A DNA stretch of 10,030 bases from Planctomicrobium sp. Lineage in GTDB: Bacteria; Planctomycetota; Planctomycetia; Planctomycetales; Planctomycetaceae. Below the pieces are notes generated by a model. It was not told the DNA's origin. It searched no databases and saw only the letters and a program-made list of their open reading frames with translations. A program made the position numbers and the translations under genes. The number at the start of each line of letters is the position of its first letter. The stretch's first letter is position 1. Positions 7,158-10,030 of the stretch are shown here, one piece after another. The stretch spans positions 1 to 10,030 of the forward strand of contig JAJDEL010000052.1 in the NCBI GenBank assembly GCA_029259835.1. Direction: 5' to 3'.

Positions 7158-7541
7158 TTAGCAGCTGCCGGTGTCTCCACAGCAACCGCCAGACTTCCCA
7201 ACCGTTGGCAGAGCGTTCGCCGTTTCCGATCGCTCGCCCACTCCGTTGGCCAACGCCTCAAGCTGCTCTCGAGTCGGATAAGTGGCTCGGCTGACAATAT
7301 TGCCGCCTACAACAATCAGGGGCAGGCAGTCCACACCCTCTGCGTCCAACGCTGCTCGAACCGTCTCGTTCGCCGCGAAAGCGGCTGGTTGTTGAGCAAG
7401 ATTTGAGCGTACCACTTGGTGCCCCTGAGTTTGAAGCCAAGCGAGATCTGCGGCAAATCGAGGCAGAGTGGGATCAACTTCAGGTCCGCAGATTCCTGTG
7501 GAACAGCACATGGGTTTGTCGAAAACTTCAACCTTCGCCAT
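7158..7541 (-). CDS. arsD: ArsD arsenite metallochaperone
   Basis: The 127-residue cytosolic protein binds As(III) with three sulfurs and delivers it to ArsA; in E. coli it is also a weak repressor. The conserved KPMCCSTGICGPEVDP stretch gives C12, C13 and C18, the same positions as in E. coli ArsD, where these three are essential. The thioredoxin-like fold is supported by DCLPLIVVGGNIV (about 71-83). A C-terminal Cys group, GGCCGDTGSC (C120, C121, C127), matches the non-essential pairs of the E. coli protein in place. The start at 7541 has ACGGAG about ten bases upstream and gives the standard family N-terminus; upstream Met codons at 7568 and 7610 would extend it without similarity. It is the first gene of the minus-strand run and is read from the arsD/arsR divergent region. 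Confidence 0.96.
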   Translation of the reverse strand: MAKVEVFDKPMCCSTGICGPEVDPTLPRFAADLAWLQTQGHQVVRSNLAQQPAAFAANETVRAALDAEGVDCLPLIVVGGNIVSRATYPTREQLEALANGVGERSETANALPTVGKSGGCCGDTGSC

Positions 7542-7663
7542 CGTTCGAATCTCCGTTTTATCGTTCATCGCGAATAGACGATGAACTGATCTAAAAAAAC
7601 ACGGCAGCATGCTTGCGACAACTGCAATCTTCGTGCCATTTCATTCAACGACTCGGATTGTCG

Positions 7664-7689
7664 TCAATCACAGACAAGTCCGTGATTGA
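7664..7689. repeat. 26-base dyad, second possible operator or leader hairpin
   Basis: Perfect 8-base arms TCAATCAC (7664-7671) and GTGATTGA (7682-7689) enclose GACAAGTC, itself a partial palindrome, with one mismatched pair between. It lies in the predicted arsD leader. Its sequence differs from the 7783-7824 repeat, so a different regulator or an RNA hairpin is as likely as ArsR. Confidence 0.5.
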
Positions 7690-7783
7690 AAGTCCGCCGA
7701 ACGTAATCAGGTGAGCGACCGTGTCACACATTGCAAATGTCACTTAATGGAAACGCACATCTTTCTACGCTGTCGTTTCGGGC

Positions 7784-7812
7784 TTCACTATCCTTTATCG
7801 TCGATGTACGAT
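7784..7812 (+). promoter_or_regulatory. Candidate arsR-arsC promoter
   Basis: TTCACT (7784-7789) and TACGAT (7807-7812) each match the sigma-70 consensus at four of six bases and are 17 bases apart. Transcription would start near 7819, leaving a leader of about 95 bases before arsR. It lies wholly within the inverted repeat. Confidence 0.45.
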
Positions 7813-7823
7813 AGGATGGTGAA
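7794..7823 (-). promoter_or_regulatory. Candidate arsD-side promoter
   Basis: On the minus strand TTCACC (7823-7818) and GATAAA (7799-7794) are separated by 18 bases. Each is only a partial consensus match. If used, it gives arsD a long leader of about 245 bases that includes the 7664-7689 dyad. Confidence 0.3.
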
Positions 7824-7913
7824 GTCCATTCGTCAAGGGGATTGTTTTTTACAGGAATTGGAGTCATCATTTTGCGGTGTGGGCAAAACACCGATTGATG
7901 TAAAGGAAGAGAC

Positions 7914-8252
7914 ATGGCAAAGAAAAAGGCCACAAAGCAGGAGAAATGCTGCGATGACTCAGATGTCGCATTGCCCGAAGACGACACGGCGGCGGACCTC
8001 GCCGGACTGGCGTGGGCGGTTGCCCATCCGGCACGTGTCCGCATCGTACGCTTGTTGATTGGACGAAAGGCTTGTGTCTGCGGAGAAATCGTTGAGGAAA
8101 TCACACTTGCACAATCGACGGTGTCGCAACACCTGAAGATTCTCAAGGAGTCCGGCCTGATTCAGGGTGAGGTCGATGGTCCACGTGTTTGCTACTGCAT
8201 TAATCGCGACAAACTCAAGCTGCTTAAGAAACTGATCGCCGGCCTGAAGTAG
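7914..8252 (+). CDS. arsR: ArsR/SmtB-family arsenite-responsive repressor
   Basis: The 112-residue winged-helix protein matches the family through LAWAVAHPARVRIVRLLI (31-49) and the recognition helix region AQSTVSQHLKILKESGLI (66-83), followed by the wing DGPRVCYCIN. It represses the ars genes and dissociates when As(III) or Sb(III) binds. The inducer site is probably ACVCGEI (C54, C56), the counterpart of C32 and C34 in the ELCVC motif of E. coli ArsR; the third E. coli cysteine (C37) is absent, Ile59 here. Two further pairs are unusual: C12-C13 in the N-terminal tail and C93-x-C95 in the wing. AAGGA lies seven to eight bases before the ATG. arsC follows 72 bases downstream, so the two are probably co-transcribed. 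Confidence 0.95.
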   Translation: MAKKKATKQEKCCDDSDVALPEDDTAADLAGLAWAVAHPARVRIVRLLIGRKACVCGEIVEEITLAQSTVSQHLKILKESGLIQGEVDGPRVCYCINRDKLKLLKKLIAGLK

Positions 8253-8324
8253 TGCGGAGTATTTCGTTAGCCAAATTATCTGCAATCGAGTGGCCAATTT
8301 TACAACCATTCAAGGAAAAATCAC

Positions 8325-8756
8325 ATGACTAAGACCAACGTTCTGTTTTTGTGCACCGGAAACTCTTGCCGCAGCCAGATGGCCGAAGGCTGGACACGTC
8401 ATCTTCTCGGTGACAGAGTCGAGGCCTACTCCGCCGGAATCGAGGCTCACGGAATGAACGCGAATGCCGTGCAGGTAATGAAGGAAGTAGGCGTTGAGAT
8501 CTCCGGGCAATCGTCCAAGCTTGCCGATTCTCTGAGCGACGTGCCGCTCGACCTCGTGGTCACGGTCTGTGGTCATGCCGACGAAAACTGTCCAACATTC
8601 CTGACCAAAGCCAAAGTCGTTCATGTCGGATTTGATGATCCACCAAAGCTCGCTAAGGAAGCCGCAACGGAAGAAGAAGCACTTAATCACTACCGCCGCG
8701 TACGGGATGAGATTCGCGAATTCGTTCAGGGGCAATTGCCTGACCTGTTGCCGTAA
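8325..8756 (+). CDS. arsC: Arsenate reductase, thioredoxin-coupled (LMW-phosphatase fold)
   Basis: The 143-residue cytosolic enzyme reduces As(V) to As(III) using thioredoxin. It belongs to the S. aureus pI258 class and not the glutaredoxin-dependent E. coli class. The P-loop CTGNSCRS begins at the nucleophile C10. The redox relay cysteines C82 and C89 (VCGHADENC) and the general acid D105 (GFDDPP) all have the same numbers as in the pI258 enzyme. C15 is also conserved. Every catalytic residue is present, so it should be active. The ATG at 8325 has AAGGA about nine bases upstream. It lies behind arsR and supplies the arsenite that the divergent operon exports. No clear terminator follows. Confidence 0.97.
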   Translation: MTKTNVLFLCTGNSCRSQMAEGWTRHLLGDRVEAYSAGIEAHGMNANAVQVMKEVGVEISGQSSKLADSLSDVPLDLVVTVCGHADENCPTFLTKAKVVHVGFDDPPKLAKEAATEEEALNHYRRVRDEIREFVQGQLPDLLP

Positions 8757-9119
8757 TCGTTTATGCCTACGGTTCACCGATGTAGTAGCACAGACCGTCC
8801 GGTGCGACGACGAAGAAAAGGCGGTAAGTCGTATCTCTGTGTGTCTCGATTCGAAAGTCCGATTATTGATTAAGACCGTTCTCCTGGAAATCCGACAACG
8901 CTGCTTCAATAATTGCCAACTTCAAAGAAACAGTCTTCCTGCGACAGATCGCCACCGTTTTCCGCGATGACGATTTGAATCTCATCTCTTGCCACCGTCG
9001 CAGATTTCACCGGCGTCTCGGAATGAGATGAGATGGCGAATCCCATCGCATTTTCGCAAGAAGGAATTGCTACATCTACGTTTCCAACCCCGCCGCTTCA
9101 TATCTTCAGAATAACTGCA
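8757..9119. other. Gene-poor region between arsC and the transposase remnant
   Basis: About 360 bases hold no supported gene. Open frames here are either antisense to arsC (8310-8909) or extensions of other frames. The only structure seen is a 10-base perfect inverted repeat, listed separately. Some of this may be the decayed end of an insertion sequence. Confidence 0.5.
8979..9034. repeat. 10-base inverted repeat with a 36-base interval
   Basis: ATCTCATCTC (8979-8988) is exactly complementary to GAGATGAGAT (9025-9034). It lies downstream of the transposase remnant, where an insertion-sequence end or its terminator hairpin might be, but no partner end is visible on the other side. Confidence 0.35.
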
Positions 9120-9470
9120 GCAATCTTGATGACACCCGCGTCTCTGGCGTGATACTCTCTTGACCCAGATCTGCTCACTCCTGCCAGGTGGCAGATTCTC
9201 TCTTGCCGAGTGACCACGTTCATTGTTGTGCCAGTCCTGGGCTTCGCGGAAGATGTGGTTCAGATTCTTCTCAGAGACGACGACGAAATCATTTAAATCT
9301 TCATGTTTCAATGTTTGTACTATTCGTTCCACATGTGCCTGAAGATTCGGTGATCGAACTGGCGTCTTCTTGATCTCGCAACCGCTCGATTTCATAATTT
9401 CATCGAACCCCTCGTGAAATTCCACCGAATACGAATTCATGACAATCCTCGTTGGTTTATCATGACATTT
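9120..9470 (-). pseudogene. Decayed DDE (rve) transposase, C-terminal fragment
   Basis: The minus-strand translation from about 9470 to 9183 matches the end of an integrase-core transposase: FDEIMKSSGCEIKKTPVR, SPNLQAHVERIVQTLKHE, and a late WHNNERGHSARENLPPG. This pattern is common in planctomycete integrase-core elements. The catalytic glutamate (in AHVER) remains. The second catalytic aspartate, normally in a D-x-D-x-K-F stretch just before, is lost (the equivalent reads MNSYSVEF). The N-terminal half is missing: upstream the frame is antisense to the CBS gene and carries no similarity. Beyond about 9180 the usual C-terminal tail cannot be followed, which suggests frameshifts. The open frame as a whole (8982-9833) is therefore not a gene. 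No terminal repeats or target duplication were identified. Confidence 0.75.
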
Positions 9471-9563
9471 CAGGCAAACTAAAAAGAGTGATATCTGGGT
9501 TCCGGACTGAGAACGACCAGAGAGTGGCAATACACAAACAAAGAACCAGGAGAGCACGACATC

Positions 9564-10030
9564 ATGACCCGCAAACATCCCATTCCGAATGCTGAATCGC
9601 TCATGAATCGCCGGATCCATACGGTGACACCGGAAATGACACTGTCCGAGATTGTTCAATCGCTGACAAAACACAAAGTCTCCTGTGCTCCTGTCGTGAA
9701 CGAAACAGAGAATGGGCAGAAAGCTTTGATCGGGTTTGTCTCGGAGCAAGATTGTTTGGAATACCTGTCTAACGAAATGTTTTACGGAAATCCGGGAACA
9801 CCGCAGACGGGAGCAACAATCATGAAAAAACATCCCATTTGTATTTCGCCAGACATAGACGTCTTTGCACTGTCATCGATCTTCGTTCAACACGGCATGC
9901 GACATCTCCCAGTGATTGACGCCGAGCACATCCTCTTGGGATTAGTTAGTCGTCGCGACATTTTGATTGCGCTCGGGCGTTTCTACGATAAGAACGACGA
10001 TGAATGGCGGCTTGAACATTTCCCGCCGGA
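9564..10030 (+). CDS. CBS-domain pair protein, 3' end beyond the window
   Basis: Translation from ATG 9564 stays open to the end of the window, giving at least 155 residues. It starts MTRKHPIPNAESLMNRRIHT and has two CBS motifs: the first about 10-70 (VTPEMTLSEIVQSL, then CAPVVN and LIGFVSEQDC), the second about 85-142 (IMKKHPICISPDIDVFALS, then GMRHLPVID and LGLVSRRDIL). CBS pairs bind adenine nucleotides and regulate attached enzymes or act alone as sensors. With no other domain visible before the edge, this could be a stand-alone CBS protein or the front of a larger one. CAGGAG lies about 11-12 bases upstream of the ATG. It probably has no link to arsenic and marks the right border of the ars locus. 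Confidence 0.85.
   Translation, partial: MTRKHPIPNAESLMNRRIHTVTPEMTLSEIVQSLTKHKVSCAPVVNETENGQKALIGFVSEQDCLEYLSNEMFYGNPGTPQTGATIMKKHPICISPDIDVFALSSIFVQHGMRHLPVIDAEHILLGLVSRRDILIALGRFYDKNDDEWRLEHFPP

Larger units (their letters stand above)
7783..7824. promoter_or_regulatory. Inverted repeat, probable ArsR operator
   Basis: The arms CTTCACTATCCTTATCGT-like (7783-7801) and ACGATAGGATGGTGAAG (7808-7824) pair over 17 positions with one mismatch and one extra T in the left arm, around a six-base spacer. Candidate -35 and -10 boxes for both strands fall inside it. ArsR/SmtB dimers bind such dyads over promoters and release them on binding As(III). Assignment to ArsR is inferred from its position next to the arsR gene. 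Confidence 0.65.
7542..7913. promoter_or_regulatory. Divergent control region between arsD and arsR
   Basis: This 372-base stretch contains no supported gene; the open frames that cross it (for example 7711-8058 on + and 7724-8146 on -) overlap arsR in other frames. It holds two clear dyad symmetries, 7664-7689 and 7783-7824, and candidate promoters in both directions. It therefore very likely controls both the arsRC and the arsDA-EFG-acr3 transcripts. Confidence 0.75.

Noticed and set aside
7087..7185. 33-residue N-terminal extension of ArsA
   Set aside because: ArsA proteins begin close to the P-loop, and GAAGG supports ATG 7086; the extension resembles translated leader.
8310..8909. 199-residue open frame on the minus strand across arsC
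   Set aside because: It is antisense to arsC, whose every catalytic residue is in place; the translation shows no family motif.
9471..9833. N-terminal half of the long minus-strand frame 8982-9833 as a full-length transposase
   Set aside because: This part is antisense to the CBS-domain gene and has no transposase similarity; only about 9120-9470 does.
1..10030. CRISPR array, tRNA or rRNA genes
   Set aside because: No regularly spaced direct repeats and no recognisable tRNA or rRNA segments were seen on reading the window.

Overview
The window is an arsenic-resistance locus from a bacterium, most likely a planctomycete. That placement is an inference. It rests on the style of the transposase remnant, the small Cys-rich protein behind acr3, and a mix of clear and missing Shine-Dalgarno sites. 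No rRNA or other marker gene is present to confirm it.

Layout, left to right. A tandem heavy-metal-associated (HMA) domain protein lies on the + strand (1-717, 5' end at the window edge). After a gap of about 410 bases comes a long minus-strand run that is transcribed from right to left. In transcription order it holds arsD (7541-7158), arsA (7086-5296), arsE (5278-5018), arsF (5021-4530), arsG (4533-3847), acr3 (3769-2525), a small Cys-rich protein (2513-2253) and a cation diffusion facilitator (2090-1128). The arsA-E-F-G section is tightly packed, with ATGA stop/start overlaps at arsE/arsF and arsF/arsG. Divergent to this run, on the + strand, are arsR (7914-8252) and arsC (8325-8756). The roughly 370-base space between arsD and arsR carries a long near-perfect inverted repeat (7783-7824) that covers candidate promoters on both strands and is the best ArsR operator candidate. 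To the right lie gene-poor DNA, a decayed DDE transposase fragment (minus strand, about 9120-9470) and the start of a CBS-domain protein (9564 onward) that runs off the window.

How the genes work together. ArsC reduces arsenate to arsenite. ArsD would hand As(III) to the ArsA ATPase, and Acr3 exports it. ArsR represses both arms until it binds As(III). ArsE, ArsF and ArsG match the arsEFG set that has been linked to resistance to aromatic arsenicals. Their cysteines also read as a split DsbD/CcdA-type thiol relay: cytosolic thioredoxin-like, membrane CcdA-like, and periplasmic thioredoxin-like. The CDF transporter and the HMA protein extend the locus toward divalent or soft metals.

The best leads are the arsEFG relay, the uncharacterised 86-residue Cys-rich protein translationally coupled to acr3, the duplicated CxxC...CC pattern in the HMA protein, and the arsD/arsR operator region. 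No tRNA, rRNA or CRISPR array is visible.
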